DNA from: Paraconiothyrium sp. Pb-2020
Lineage: Eukaryota; Ascomycota; Dothideomycetes; Pleosporales; Didymosphaeriaceae
NCBI GenBank assembly: GCA_022419385.1
Contig: JAJUBI010000002.1
Span: 2,728,001 to 2,792,000, forward strand
DNA: 64,000 bases
Reading direction: 5' to 3'
Shown here: positions 1 through 10,605 of the stretch, one piece after another
Layout: every line of letters begins with the position of its first letter
Position numbering within the stretch: the first letter of the stretch is position 1
Notes under the pieces: generated by a model
What the model saw: the letters and a program-made list of their open reading frames with translations, nothing else
Databases searched by the model: none
Told to the model about the DNA's origin: nothing
Made by a program: the position numbers and the translations under genes

Positions 1-522
1 GAGATGTCAAAGTACAGGACGCCCAATTTGGTGGTGTATTCGAACTGCATCTGGTTGCCGCCGGTCCCAGCAATGAGCTGCGGCCTCTTGGTAATCTTGT
101 AGGCCACGCCGCAGTTGTCAATGCAGTTGTGGTTCTTGGGGAGAAGATAGCCGCTGATAAGCTCCTTCCGAAAGGCGGAGCGGGCGAGGACTTTGATCGG
201 ATCACCTTGGTGCGCCTCCCATGCCTCCCTTCTTACGGTTAGCAAATTTGCCACGGCAGCGCATATTCTCAACTTACCACATGTAGATGTCGTAGTTACA
301 CTGATTTAGCAAAACAAAATTGCCGTTCTTCTGGCCCTGGGAAGTCATGGGGATGGGGTCGCGAACGATGGACTGGGTTCCAGCGAAAACTTGTGCGTGG
401 TTGTAGTACTCTTGTGCCCCTTTCGTGGAACTCTGCTCAATTACTGCACCGAAAGCGACCGGTAGCCCGAAAGCGACCGGTAGCCCGAAAGCGACCTGTA
501 GCGCGAATGACAGGAACCACAT
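1..522 (-). CDS. BYS1-like secreted protein, 3' end beyond the window
   Basis: Two exons are visible: 522..278 and 228..<1, split by a 49-bp intron (277..229, GTAAGT donor, CTAAC branch site, AAG acceptor). The spliced frame stays open to the window edge. The N terminus is a hydrophobic signal peptide. After about 60 residues comes NFVLLNQCNYDIYMW, then SGYLLPKNHNCIDNCGVAYK and, near the edge, EYTTKLGVLYFDIS. That order (N-C-x-Y-x-I-Y, a later Cys pair, L-x-Y-x-F-D-I-S) is how the Blastomyces yeast-phase-specific (BYS1) family begins. The family consists of small secreted, thaumatin-like fungal proteins of unknown biochemical role. The signal peptide carries a threefold VAFGLP repeat, listed separately. 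Family assignment is by eye; secretion is inferred from the leader. Confidence 0.75.
449..502 (-). repeat. Three 18-bp tandem units inside a signal peptide
   Basis: Units at 449-466, 467-484 and 485-502 are identical except for one base in the third. They are in frame and encode VAFGLP repeated in the hydrophobic core of the leader of the BYS1-like protein. Addition or loss of a unit would keep the frame but change the length of the hydrophobic core. Confidence 0.9.
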
Positions 523-529
523 GGCGTAA

Positions 530-1337
530 TGCTCTTGGAGTAGCCTCTGTTTGCGGGATTATTTGAAATCGATGTTGTATAACTGTGCTGTCGTCTTTAC
601 CGGTGGTATCGTTCAAACTGCCTTCATTATGACCGACGGAGCGCGGGAAAAATCACCGAGCGCACGGCCGGTGGTGGAGGTGAAGGCAGGCGCGATTTCT
701 CCCACGCACTCTCACCTTTGAAGCACGCGATATGGTAGTATATCCCAGTCTACCTTATACTATCACAAGACGACCCAGCACACACAGCGCTACCGGACCA
801 AGGACCTGCTCCGGACGTCTGTAGGCGGTGTGTATCAATCAGGAAATTGTGAAATCAAGATAGCACGTGACCAGAGCGGCGCCCGTAGCGAAGCCCTCAT
901 ATCTTGACATTTCCACTCTGATGATGCGTGTTCAATACCGACATCTACCCACAATTCCATTCGGCATAGCATGCAACAGCGGCAATATCGGAGGGAGTTT
1001 GAAGCGAGATACCGGAACTAGGATGCAGGCCATGGGCGGTAACTGCGGTGGGCCACGCTTACATGGCGAGGGATACATGGCCGGACACGGTAGTCCCTGG
1101 GACTTCTGTGGCTGATGGCATTATCTCGGCAATTCTGATGGGCGCGCGGCACTATCGACGAGGTACGAGAACTTGCATATATATAGTACATTGTGCAGCT
1201 GCGGAATCGCTCCTGCATCCCCGCGAAGAGCAAAAAGAAGCGAGCGGGCGCTATACAAGAGGCCGCAGTTCCCATCGTCATTCCGCGACCTTCATTACAT
1301 CACTATAGTGCACCGTTGGTATCCTTCGCGCGCTAGC
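530..1337. other. Intergenic, divergent promoters
   Basis: Lies between the start of the BYS1-like gene (minus strand) and the PIP-box gene (plus strand), so it should hold both promoters. A TATA-like run (catatatatagta) lies near 1175-1190, about 150 bp before the chosen start at 1338. Open frames here are short, overlap on both strands and look unlike protein. No RNA gene seen. Confidence 0.5.
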
Positions 1338-2144
1338 ATGACCGACCGGCCTTCTACGAAAGCAAAGGGCAAAGCTAGGGCTGATGATAGCAGCGCCGCT
1401 ACCTCTTTTGAGCCCCCACGTACCCCGTCCCGGCGTTCCCAGCCACCCGCCTCCACACCTACCAGCGCACAATTCGCGGGCCTCGCAACGCCGTCATCCT
1501 CCGCGTTGACGTCAAGTCCAAATGCAAAACGCAAGTCTCAGGCCCGCATAACCTCATTCTTCCCCAACAAGAAGAGGCGCATCGAAACGATCCCATTCGA
1601 ACTGTCACCCGCAGAGAAGAAGGCGAAGAGGCAAGAGGAAAACGACATCAAAACCTTGATCAAGGATATTGAGAAGGAAGAGCGCGAGATCAAGAAAGCT
1701 GAGAAAGACGCAGAGCGACAATTGAAGCGCGAAGAGAGGTCCGCTGCTACTCTGGAGAGGAAACGAAAAGCCGAGAATCGTTCAAAGTGGAATGCTTGGT
1801 GCGAACACAACGCCAGACCCAATGCTACGTTCCAAACCCCTAAAGGTGATGTATGGGCATCACACAAGTGCATATCGCAGTGCATCCAAGACTTCGGCCT
1901 GAAGAGATCAGAAGTGCTTTGTTTGGAGCATTGTTCCATACCAAACTACCATAACGAAGACGCTCCAGACATTCGCTTGTACCGATCAGGTGATGTGGAA
2001 AGATTGGTGGCACGGAAAGAAGCAACGTTAGCGGGGCTAGAGTGCCTTGACGAGGAAGACTGGATCGCTGAGGGGAGAGTCCTGTTTACCGAGAAGCAGC
2101 TGGCTAGATCAGCTAATCATAAGGGATCCGCGACTTATGCATAA
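1338..2144 (+). CDS. PIP-box protein with charged coiled coil and XPA-C-like domain
   Basis: Single-exon, 268 residues. The frame is open upstream to about 1173, but the first plausible Met is at 1338; the upstream residues have no protein character. Residues 68-75 read QARITSFF, an exact PCNA-interacting (PIP-box) pattern Q-x-x-I-x-x-F-F. It is followed at once by a basic NKKRR nuclear signal. Residues about 90-150 are a Lys/Glu/Arg-rich helix resembling the KER region of CAF-1 large subunits. Residues about 175-230 (IPNYHNEDAPDIRLYRSGDV and flanks) resemble the C-terminal DNA-binding part of XPA/Rad14, where NPHH...DMKLY...V is typical; the XPA zinc finger is absent. Inference: a nuclear factor recruited to PCNA at replication or repair sites. 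The PIP box is strong; the XPA-C match is by eye. Confidence 0.8.
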   Translation: MTDRPSTKAKGKARADDSSAATSFEPPRTPSRRSQPPASTPTSAQFAGLATPSSSALTSSPNAKRKSQARITSFFPNKKRRIETIPFELSPAEKKAKRQEENDIKTLIKDIEKEEREIKKAEKDAERQLKREERSAATLERKRKAENRSKWNAWCEHNARPNATFQTPKGDVWASHKCISQCIQDFGLKRSEVLCLEHCSIPNYHNEDAPDIRLYRSGDVERLVARKEATLAGLECLDEEDWIAEGRVLFTEKQLARSANHKGSATYA

Positions 2145-2952
2145 GTGATATACCTAGGTATGGCCGCGGTCACGAGACGTGCTTTTACCGTTTTAAAAAC
2201 GAAGTTTTGCCCCTGCAAACTTTCAGTCAATTGTTTGCTTATTTGCGAAATAACTCATCTAAGAACCACCGGCCTCTACATGAGCCTGTCCTTCCACAGC
2301 TCGGTCGTAGCGCTTTTTCCGCCATGACTCCGAATCGCGGACATGTCTTACTCCGCCATGCAACCGTAACGGATCTACAGCAACTCAACGTTATGCTTAG
2401 ACAGAGTCCGCTTGAGCAATTGACCACTCTACTCACCTTAGGTCCGAAAGAGACTGAAGACTTTGTGTTCTTGTATTGCATCTTTGCTAAGCTCTGTGGG
2501 TGGCCGAGGGTAACTCCCACTGGAGGAAGCCATCGTCCACTTTGCGCGGTTGTCGTTGCCAAGTTCCCGCGAAGAAGACTACCCTAACTGGTTATAATGG
2601 ATGGCCGGAGAGAAGCGGCAATCTGTTGAAATCACGCATCTTGTCTCATGTTGGACAGCCAAAAGGAAAAGCGTAGGGTCACTGAGGATTTGATTGGGTA
2701 TGGTTGCAAGAAGGCAACGCTCTGCCGAAACAATGCCGGCGCATGTTGAATTGAGGCAATCCCTTATCCCTAACAGATTCGATGCATAGCGCTGGCCTTT
2801 CCTTGTGGGTCTAACGTTCGGTTGATCAACGGTCAACTCAATAAGCAAGCGTGTTGTCGTCAGCCAACATACGCAGACGTGATATAAACCACGTTTGCGT
2901 TCAGCCTCTTGACAGAGCTAGATATGAGCATTCGCCGGACTAAAGGTGGAAT
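2145..2952. other. Intergenic with one unassigned short frame
   Basis: A frame from the ATG at 2323 to 2587 (good CCGCCATG context) opens with HVLLRHATVTDLQQLN, vaguely like the first strand of a GNAT acetyltransferase. It has no acetyl-CoA motif, so it is at most a fragment. The remainder holds only short frames. Confidence 0.3.
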
Positions 2953-2974
2953 GCTATGAAGCATCGGCCACAAA

Positions 2975-3089
2975 GGTGCTTGGAAGTGCTTGGGAGTGCT
3001 TGGAAGTGCTTGGGAGTGCTTGGAAGTGCTTGGGAGTGCTTGGGAGTGCTTGGGAGTGCTTGGGAGTGCTTGGGAGTGCTTGGAAGTGG
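2975..3089. repeat. 10-bp minisatellite, about 11 units
   Basis: Tandem units of TGGGAGTGCT or TGGAAGTGCT run from about 2975 to 3089. From 2981 the fourth base of successive units is A,G,A,G,A,G,G,G,G,G,A. The left part is therefore a 20-bp higher-order repeat (A/G alternation), and the right part is a run of the G type. All six frames are open across it, which creates spurious reading frames. It lies in a spacer about 250 bp upstream of the decayed secreted-protein locus. Confidence 0.95.
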
Positions 3090-3336
3090 CCCAAGCGGAA
3101 CTGGTAATACGGATGGAGCGCATCCGATGGTTTGTATGCTACTGCGCCAGGTGAGGAACATAGATGAGAGGTTCTTGGGAGAAAGAAGAGTATAATTCTG
3201 GGGAGGGAAGGACAGAAGAGCATCAATTCGCGAGCGCACAACTACTCAACAAGCCTCGACTTTCCCTACCACTACTTTGTTACAACGTCGGAATTAGCTG
3301 GACCGAACCACTCCAAATCAACAGTTGCTAATCGAC

Positions 3337-4100
3337 TTGCGGCCGTCTACTGCTCTCTTCGCACTTGGCGCCTTCAGCTCTACCGTCATCGCCCGCCCAG
3401 GTGCGTAGCAATGCACCACCGACCCTGAGATCATCATCTCTCTCAGGAATGCCGACAAGATTCTCGGCTCCCGCACCAGATGTTTTCCAGGGCCAACGCC
3501 AGGAGCAACTCCTGGACAACTCCATGGTACTCTCAAGACGGTCAATATCCCGGTCGGCAAGCATGTCAAGAATAAGGACATCCGGTGCAAGCTCATCGCG
3601 CCCGGTGGCCAACTCATCAAGTCCCGTTGTAGTGAAAACAACATCGATTGGACCTTTGCTGATGGTCTCAAGGGCAAATGGGCGTTTCTCGAAGACAGCG
3701 AGGTTGAGAGCATCGTCTGCGATCCAGCTTAAGAAGGGCAATGGCAGCGGAACGGCGGCGATCTTGCGGACAAGATTGACAGGGTTTTTCTGAGCGATCA
3801 GGCCACACATACCGGAGTGGCTCTCGGCTTTGTATCCGATAAACGAGATGGAGAGGCAATCAAGCCCCTCACTGCCTTCTCCGCCATCGAGATGCAGGCG
3901 CCACTGCTGTCAAGAACAAGGTCCGCTGCTGAATGGAAGACGAAGGTAAGGTCATCATTGCCAAGCGTGGCACAGAAGTTGACAAGGCGTTCTCCGATGT
4001 TGGAAAGGGCGCGCGGACCTTCAAAATCCCTGAGAGGACTCCGGTTGCTAACAGTATCTGCGATGGGTTCTTCAGGGCGGATCCTATCCTTAGCATCTGA
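3337..4100 (+). pseudogene. Decayed small secreted-protein gene, possibly a tandem pair
   Basis: A frame of 131 codons (3337-3732) opens with a signal-peptide-like run (ALGAFSSTVIARPG). It has Cys residues spaced through it and ends at TAA 3730. Where a start is expected there is TTG (3337), and TAG interrupts at 3406. The TAG could lie inside a 46-bp intron 3401-3446 (GTGCGT...CTCTCTCAG), but that splice joins out of frame by one base. The same frame resumes after the TAA to about 3890, then shifts by one base and continues to TGA 4098-4100 with a nonsense codon at 3930. The two halves align without gaps between VKNK..RC and the terminal I-x-C-D or I-C-D, with 43 residues between the Cys in each. 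This suggests an internal or tandem duplication. Family not recognised. Confidence 0.55.
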
Positions 4101-4355
4101 GCTGGTTTTGTTTCTGCTTTAGTGAATCCAGGTTCATCTTGTTCAGTTAGCGATCATCTTTAGACTATCAATACTAAGATCTACAATTCTATCAGCATGG
4201 CATATTGTTCGTTTGGTTGAAGCAATGATTACTGTAGAAGCGCTAGGATTTCTTTAGAAACATAAAGGAGAGAGCCGAAGAAAGGGACCGTGGTATCATG
4301 CGCTAAAAGACGTGCTTCCCAATCCACACCACCTAGTTGTGAGATATGTTTAATC

Positions 4356-5781
4356 TCACTTCGTCGCCGCAACGAGAGCATCCACCTTCGCATACAACTC
4401 ACTCGGGTCCTCGAAAACGTACCATACGCTCTTTGGTATATCTTTGAACGCCTTTTCGAACCTTTCTGGCTTGTTCTTCTCATTCTCGTCAGTCTCCGCA
4501 ACGTCCATCACCTTGCGGATATAGATGGCACCAATCCACTTGCTATGCTTGCGATACATGTCGCCGTAGGCTTCAGGGTCACTCTGGGTACTGTCACCAA
4601 TGCAGATAAATTTGCGCTTTGGGAACCACTCGTAGATCTTCTCCATCCTATCGACTTTGTAGGCCTCGGTGCCCTGGGTCAGATTCGCGAGGAAGCCAGC
4701 AAGATTCATCCAGGAGGCATCACGGAGGATGAGGGTACCGGAGGGAAAGTACGTCTCACGGAATTGGCGTAAGAATGGATAGAGATTGTAAGGCGAAGCA
4801 GATAAGTACCACACGGGTGGAGCATCTGTAAAATGATGTTAGGACGTATAATCACACATGATGTTGGATGAAGATGCACATTGTGTACAGTTGGTGGCGA
4901 CCGTATCATGTATCTTTGATAGGTTCAGGGTAATACTCACCAAGTTTCTGCACAATATGCTTGTATAACTCGGGCATGCCTCTGATGGGTTCTGGGTCAT
5001 CCACAAACGTTGTCTTCAAGATACCAACAGGTGAATTAGTCTGAGTCTTCTTGATTGTGTCGTCGACGTCGCTAATAACCGCCCAACCCTTTGCGGTGGC
5101 GAAGGTAGTGTTGATGGGAGTGGCATCGGCATTGACAGCCTTGGAGGTGACTATTTGCCCATCCTTGTAATCATGTCCAGGAATGGCAAGCTCATCCGTA
5201 CTGATTCCATCACGCCCACTCGGGCCAAGACGAACCTGCATCCCCTGGAGATCGACTGTGACAGAGTGCGCAGGCAAGATCTGGTCCAGCAACGGTTGTA
5301 CCCTCTTCTCAATGGTGGCCTCAGCGCGCTCATTTTTTGCCAGCCCAACTTTGTCGGAAATCCAGCCTACGACCTCGGAAAGTTCCTTTCCGCTGTTCTT
5401 GACGAAATAGCAAGCGACGTACTCGGCTTTCCATCTCCCCAATCTGTTCTGATAAGCGGTGTTGTCAAGGAGCCAGACATAGTCCTTCTGCGGGTCCACG
5501 GGCGCATAGAAGGGGTTTCTCGAGCCAAGGTAGGACGTCAAATTGTCCTTCAACGAGAACTTGAACCTGTCGCCGAGGGAAGGCATGTCTTTTTCGAATT
5601 CTGGAAACCCTCTCTGGATGCGAAACTCTCTCTCTGCGTCGCTTTCGTTGTATCGTCTCGTGGTGACATCGCCAGCGGGAACTTCGGGGGCGGCATCTCG
5701 CTGCATTTTGATGGGATGGTGTATGTGGGGGCGTGATGGGTGTCTAAGGCGAGGGTAGGTCAGAAGGGGAGGGTTTTGCAC
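4356..5781 (-). CDS. App1-type phosphatidate phosphatase domain protein
   Basis: Exon 1 is 5781..4941, exon 2 is 4825..4356. The 115-bp intron 4940..4826 (GTGAGT...TTTACAG) restores the frame with a split Asp codon (VQKL|D|APPVWYLSAS). The product is 436 residues, or 411 if the second in-frame Met at 5706 is used; both have A at -3. Near residue 240 is SDVDDTIKKT, the DxDxT catalytic motif of the HAD superfamily. YLSASPYNLYPFLRQF and CIGDSTQSDPEAYGDMY follow, all hallmarks of the App1 catalytic family (DUF2183). Known members are Mg-dependent phosphatidate phosphatases, in yeast linked to cortical actin patches and endocytosis. This protein lacks the long proline-rich tail of yeast App1, so it is a short, probably cytosolic member. 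Confidence 0.9.
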
Positions 5782-6717
5782 GAGGTGCGAGGCATGGTGG
5801 TAGGCTGAAGTTAACCATGGTCAGAGCCGCTTGGCAAGGTGGGAACGTGTAGCAAGCGCCGCGTTGGGCGAGTGTGCAGGGACGACTGACGTATTGAGAC
5901 GTGCAGAAGCCCAGCTGATCGCCAGATGTGTGGCGTGTGGGGAGGACGGATCGACGCCAGGGCTGGGCGGCCGTGTCATCGCAAGTGCAGGTGCATGGCA
6001 GCGCACGTGAGCATGCACCCACCTGGGCACCTGCATCCTCCCCAGCGCTTGTCGCTTCGCATTATGTGTCTTGACGTGGGAGGGATGCTGCCTAGGAAGC
6101 TGGCAAGACTAAGGCTGAGGGCACATGTTCTATCCGATTGAACGGCTGGGTCCATGGATGGACCACGGGGCACCCGCGTCCGTGTAGCTTCTGTCGATGA
6201 TGGTTCCCTGCCATGCGCATCGGTGCACTGAGCACGGCAGCGTCGCGGTGTACTTCAGTACTGCGCATCGGTTGCTTCTCGGGGCCCAGTCACACTAAAC
6301 ACCAGGCTACGCGGCTCTTAGTGGACCCTTAGAGCCCGCTGGGTGTGCGTGCCTCTCTACCAGGTGTTTGCAACTGAGAATCACGACCGAGGGTGCGAAT
6401 GATGAGGATCATTCTGCGCCACCAAGCATCTGTCGACGCGGCCGTTGACGTCGCGCCGTCAAAGAGCTGGGCAGAGGTGAGGCTGTGCAAGAAAGGTAAA
6501 GCACGGACTTAAGGCGCTTGTGGGAGGATTCACTACTATACAGTATCACATCGTATCCGACAGGTTTCGCGGACGATTGACACCCTTCTGCACGACTTTG
6601 TTGTGCGCGACATACCGTCTCCTAAGCCTATTTGACTGTCTTACCTTTGTTTCAACGTCGCGCGCAACCCTCCCTCCGATCAAACGTCTCCGAGGCTTGC
6701 CCCGCCAGGCTGTCGCC
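5782..6717. other. Intergenic, divergent promoters
   Basis: This 0.94-kb spacer separates the divergent App1-like and VHS/GAT genes. It has short inverted words around cacgtg/gcatgc (6000-6030) but nothing I can name. No RNA gene or intact small frame supported. Confidence 0.45.
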
Positions 6718-8345
6718 ATGGTGCTCAAGAAGCGCTTCACGAGCCTAATCAAGCGCACCAACTGTATGCCACCCTCGCCGCAAAGACCATGTACGGACGA
6801 GCCTGCTGACTGGTACTCGTAGCAAACGAAGAGCCGGTCGCCGACAACGTCGACACTCCAGAGGCGAACGCCGCAAGGGGTGTGGTGAGTCGCATGCTAG
6901 TCCGACCTGAGAACTGCGCTCACAGCAACAGAGACTCTTTTGCGAATCTGGTGCAGCGAACTCGGTGTGTATGGATAGCTGTCCAAAGCAAGCCCTAACA
7001 AGCGCAGGGTGAAGAAGTCCTCCACTTGCCCACCATCGTCGAATCCGCCGTCGCCAGCCCCCAAGCGGCCCAGGCTGCCGCTACCCAAATCCGCAAGTTT
7101 CTCTCGAAGGAAAACTATGACCGTCCACATGTCCAGTACAATGCTGTAATGCTCATTAGGATCCTGGCCGACAATCCGGGCGCATCTTTCACCAAGAATG
7201 TCGATAAGCAGTTTGCCGACACTGTCAAGCACCTGCTGCGCAATGGACGGGACCCGAGTGTATCTCAGATACTGAGGGAGACGCTGGATTCCATACACAG
7301 GGACAAGGCATATGACACAAACTTGAACACGCTCTTCGCCATGTGGGCCAAAGAAAAGAGGCTCATGGCGGACGCAGCGAAACACGTCCCTCGGGGCATA
7401 AGTCAAGCCCCTCGATGGCCCGATGCCAACCTACCACAAGGGTTCAATTCAGGCAATCGCGGGGGTCTTCCTCCTCCCGTGGAGCTAGCCGCGCGCATCG
7501 AAGAGGCCAGGACGTCTGCAAAACTCCTTCTGCAGCTGGTGCAGTCGACTCCTGCAAACGAACTCCTAGGCAACGAACTTGTAAAGGAGTTTGCGGAGCG
7601 CTGCACTTCAGCGCAGCGCAGCGTACAAACGTACATCAATTGCGATAATCCGTCACCGGATGACGATACCATGCTCACGCTGATCGAGACGAACGAGCAG
7701 CTCTCGCTTGCTGCATCTAAGCATCAACGTGCCGTCCTTCAAGCTCGCCGCGCGATCGGGGCTGCGCCATCCCCATCCCCGCCAGTCCCAAACAATAACA
7801 ATTACAGCGCCCTGCCACCTGCACCGGCTACCGCATACACTCCGCCGCCACCGCAACAATCAGCTCCACACTCTGAGATACCGATTCTACCCCCGCTTGG
7901 GCTCGAGCCCAATGAGCCGAAGTCAAATAATCCGATGGACTACAAGAAGGAGGAGCTGCCTCTCCCCCCAGTGTTACAAGCAGCTCCAGGCAGACCCCGC
8001 CGTAACAGCAATACAGCGCAGGACTCTGAAGATAATCCATTTGCGGACCACCATACCTACTCTGCACCAGCCGGACCGCCACCGGGCCAAACCGCGGAGA
8101 GTGCGCCTGCAAATGGCTATACTCCTTACAGGCAGGGTTACCAACCAACGCCCTCGTATCTGGGCCGGCAAGAGAGCGCTGCAAACAACGTCACGATGCA
8201 CGGAGCTGCACCCACGGAGGAGGAGGAGTACGCTCGAGACTACCCTGTCGGCGGCAAACCAAAGACACCGGAAGAGCCACACCAGCGGCATGGAAGCGAT
8301 GTTTCGCCCATTACGGATCATGGTACTGTGACGTACAGATACTGA
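6718..8345 (+). CDS. VHS and GAT domain protein, Lsb5-like
   Basis: Four exons: 6718-6763, 6823-6884, 6926-6964 and 7008-8345; introns are 59, 41 and 43 bp. All junctions keep frame and give 494 residues starting MVLKKRFTSLIKRTN. Residues about 45-165 form a VHS/ENTH-like helical domain (PTIVESAVASP..., NAVMLIRILADNPG, LLRNGRDPSVSQILRETLD). Residues about 200-300 fit a GAT helical bundle (AKLLLQLVQSTPANELL...ERCTSAQRSVQTYI). The rest is Pro/Gln/Asn-rich and disordered, with possible clathrin or SH3-binding runs. The family acts in ubiquitin-dependent sorting at endosomes and actin patches; yeast Lsb5 is the nearest named relative I recall. The three tiny 5' exons make the start easy to misannotate. 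Confidence 0.85.
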
Positions 8346-8897
8346 GAGATTTCGTTGTGTATGATTCCTACGATCTTGCGTTATCAATGGAGCCTGGGAG
8401 GACTCAGCGTTTGATGAGGAGGTGATACCACGGAGCGAAAGGCGGGCGTGATTGAACTAGGCGCGGCTTCTCCGGACCCTCATCTCTTTTACGTGTATTT
8501 GTCAGCCTATACCTCATTGAAGAAAGTGAAGCATTTGGAGGAGTGAACATATTCTGTAATGACGGCGCACAACATGCGACCGCGTAAGCTGTCCTTCCAC
8601 GCCCTTCGTGTCGCAAGCCAGCAGCACGAAATGTCATGTTGTGCCATGGCGAGCATGCCCAAGCGCGAGTGAATAGTAACCCGCGCTCATCGCGCGTCCA
8701 GAAAGGAAGTGGATACCGAGAGCGTGGGGTCGTTGCCCCACGGTTAGGATCCCTAGTGCGCCTCGACTTGAAAAGCCGTCATTTTGAGGTCGTAGACTAT
8801 ACAAAGGCTGGCGCTTGCGCCCGGTCCGACTCCGCTTCCTCTTTGGATTCCTTCATTCCCTCATGGCCTTTGCTGCTGCTCTGCTGAGAAGCCTTCC
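8346..8897. other. Intergenic
   Basis: Holds the 3' region of the VHS/GAT gene and the promoter of the FAD protein. A T/C-rich stretch (8830-8880) just before the start at 8898 is typical of fungal core promoters. No other feature seen. Confidence 0.4.
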
Positions 8898-10605
8898 ATG
8901 GCAGGTTCGCTTCCACGATGCGTGGATACGGTCATCATAGGTTCGTGATGCAATTGCGTACCCCGCGCGAACGCGAGGGGCTGATTCATCTGCAGGAAAC
9001 GGTCCTTCGGCACTCATCCTGTCCTACATCCTACACGGCCACATTCCCTATTATGTCGGCGGTCACCATGACCAGCTGCTAGACCATAAGCTTAGGAAAG
9101 AGTCCAGCTTACTCTACCTTACCCCCGACCTACACGCGCACTTCCTGTCCTCGTTGCGGTACTCCACAGCGGCGCTGCCAGTCAACACGCTACTCGATAC
9201 CCTCCTGCGACCGAATGCGGACACGGAGATCAATCCCACATCATGCATAGAGTGGAGATATGAGCCGGAGAAGGCCATTTCACATGTAGCCATCGGCGAC
9301 ACCCCGCAGCCTGGCGGCCAATGGGTCGACAACCCCGTCAATGCAAGCACCAACATCGGTACGCTGAGCTACGCGGAACAGCTCAGTCTGCCAGGATATT
9401 CGTACGCAGATCACATGGCGAAGAGCGGGAATGCCGCACAGTGCGATTTTGTGAGGCCGTCACGCGAGGAAGTTGCCGCGTATCTGAAGGCGTACCCAGA
9501 AGCTGTGGGCATCTCGGACGCTGTCTATACAGACATGAAGGTAGAAGATGTATATCGGACAACGAAAGGTTTTACAATTGGGTCCCTCGATATACGCTGT
9601 AAGCATTTAGTGCTGGCTTCTGGTATCTTCACCGTCAACATACCACCGCCGCCTTTGCTTGCAGCCGTTGCACAGATCGATGTGGAAGACAGGCCGCTCT
9701 TCGTTGTCGGGTCGGGGTTCTCTGCTGCAGACGTTATTATTTCCGCGCCTCCCAACCGCAAGATTATCCATCTCTACCAATGGGCTCCGAGCACACGGCC
9801 GTCGCCGCTCCGTGGCTGCCATCATTCCGCATACCCAGAGTACGCGACCGTCTACAGGCAGATGAAGCTCGCATCTAAATCATCCAACAAGCCTCTTTCA
9901 GCTCGATCTCCGCTATTACGGCGCAAATCGAATCCTTTTGTCACTCAACGAGACTGGACCTCGTTTTACGAAGGCCTCCCCAACGCCAAGGTCCTGCACA
10001 GCGCTGTATCTGATGTCACAGATATCGCACAAGTTACTCTGCGCCTGGAATCAGGCGAAGAAATCATGCGCGAAGTAGGCGGCCTCGCATACGTGGTCGG
10101 TCGACGCGGCACCCTAGACTACCTTTCGCCTTCCCTTATTCAAGAACTCGGCCCTTTCGAAACGCCGTCCGGTTCTCCGACTCTCATTTCAGGTCGCACC
10201 TTTCGCGCCAAAGCCGAGTCCTCCCTGGAAGTAGCCAACAACGTCTTCATCATCGGGAGTCTAGCAGGCGACTCGCTTATCCGGCATGCTGTCGGCGGCT
10301 GCGTCTTCGCCGCCGGACGCATCCTCGGCGCCATTCCCTCTACCTATGCTGCCTCTTTATCGTCTAGCTCATCAACTCCGCGATCATTTTCGCCCACTCG
10401 CGTCTCCGAAGCTACATCTGCCTCTTCTTCGACGCCGAGCCCGAAGGAGAGCCCGGTGGGAACGGTGACGGCAAATGGGCACGAGGATCTGCATGTTGAT
10501 CGGAGGAAGTTGGCGCGCGCGGTTGAGGTGGCAAACGTGGAGAATAGGGTATGGGTCGATTCTGGATGGTGGGCCGGGGGTTTAGGATGGTCGGGTGCGG
10601 TGTGA
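8898..10605 (+). CDS. OSGIN-like FAD-dependent monooxygenase-type protein
   Basis: Exon 1 is 8898-8940 (MAGSLPRCVDTVIIG), exon 2 is 8996-10605. The 55-bp intron (GTTCGT...CTGCAG) splits the dinucleotide-binding motif, which reads VIIGNGPSALILSYILHG after splicing. Product 550 residues. A second nucleotide-binding motif, VEDRPLFVVGSGFSAADVI, lies near residue 250, and a C-terminal NNVFIIGSLAGDSLIRHAVGG block closes the FAD fold. This arrangement matches oxidative-stress-induced growth inhibitor (OSGIN1/2) proteins and related FAD-dependent enzymes. The substrate cannot be told from sequence. The Ser/Thr-rich insert around residues 485-520 looks disordered. The donor GTTCGT is weak, but the frame and motif strongly support the junction. 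Confidence 0.85.
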
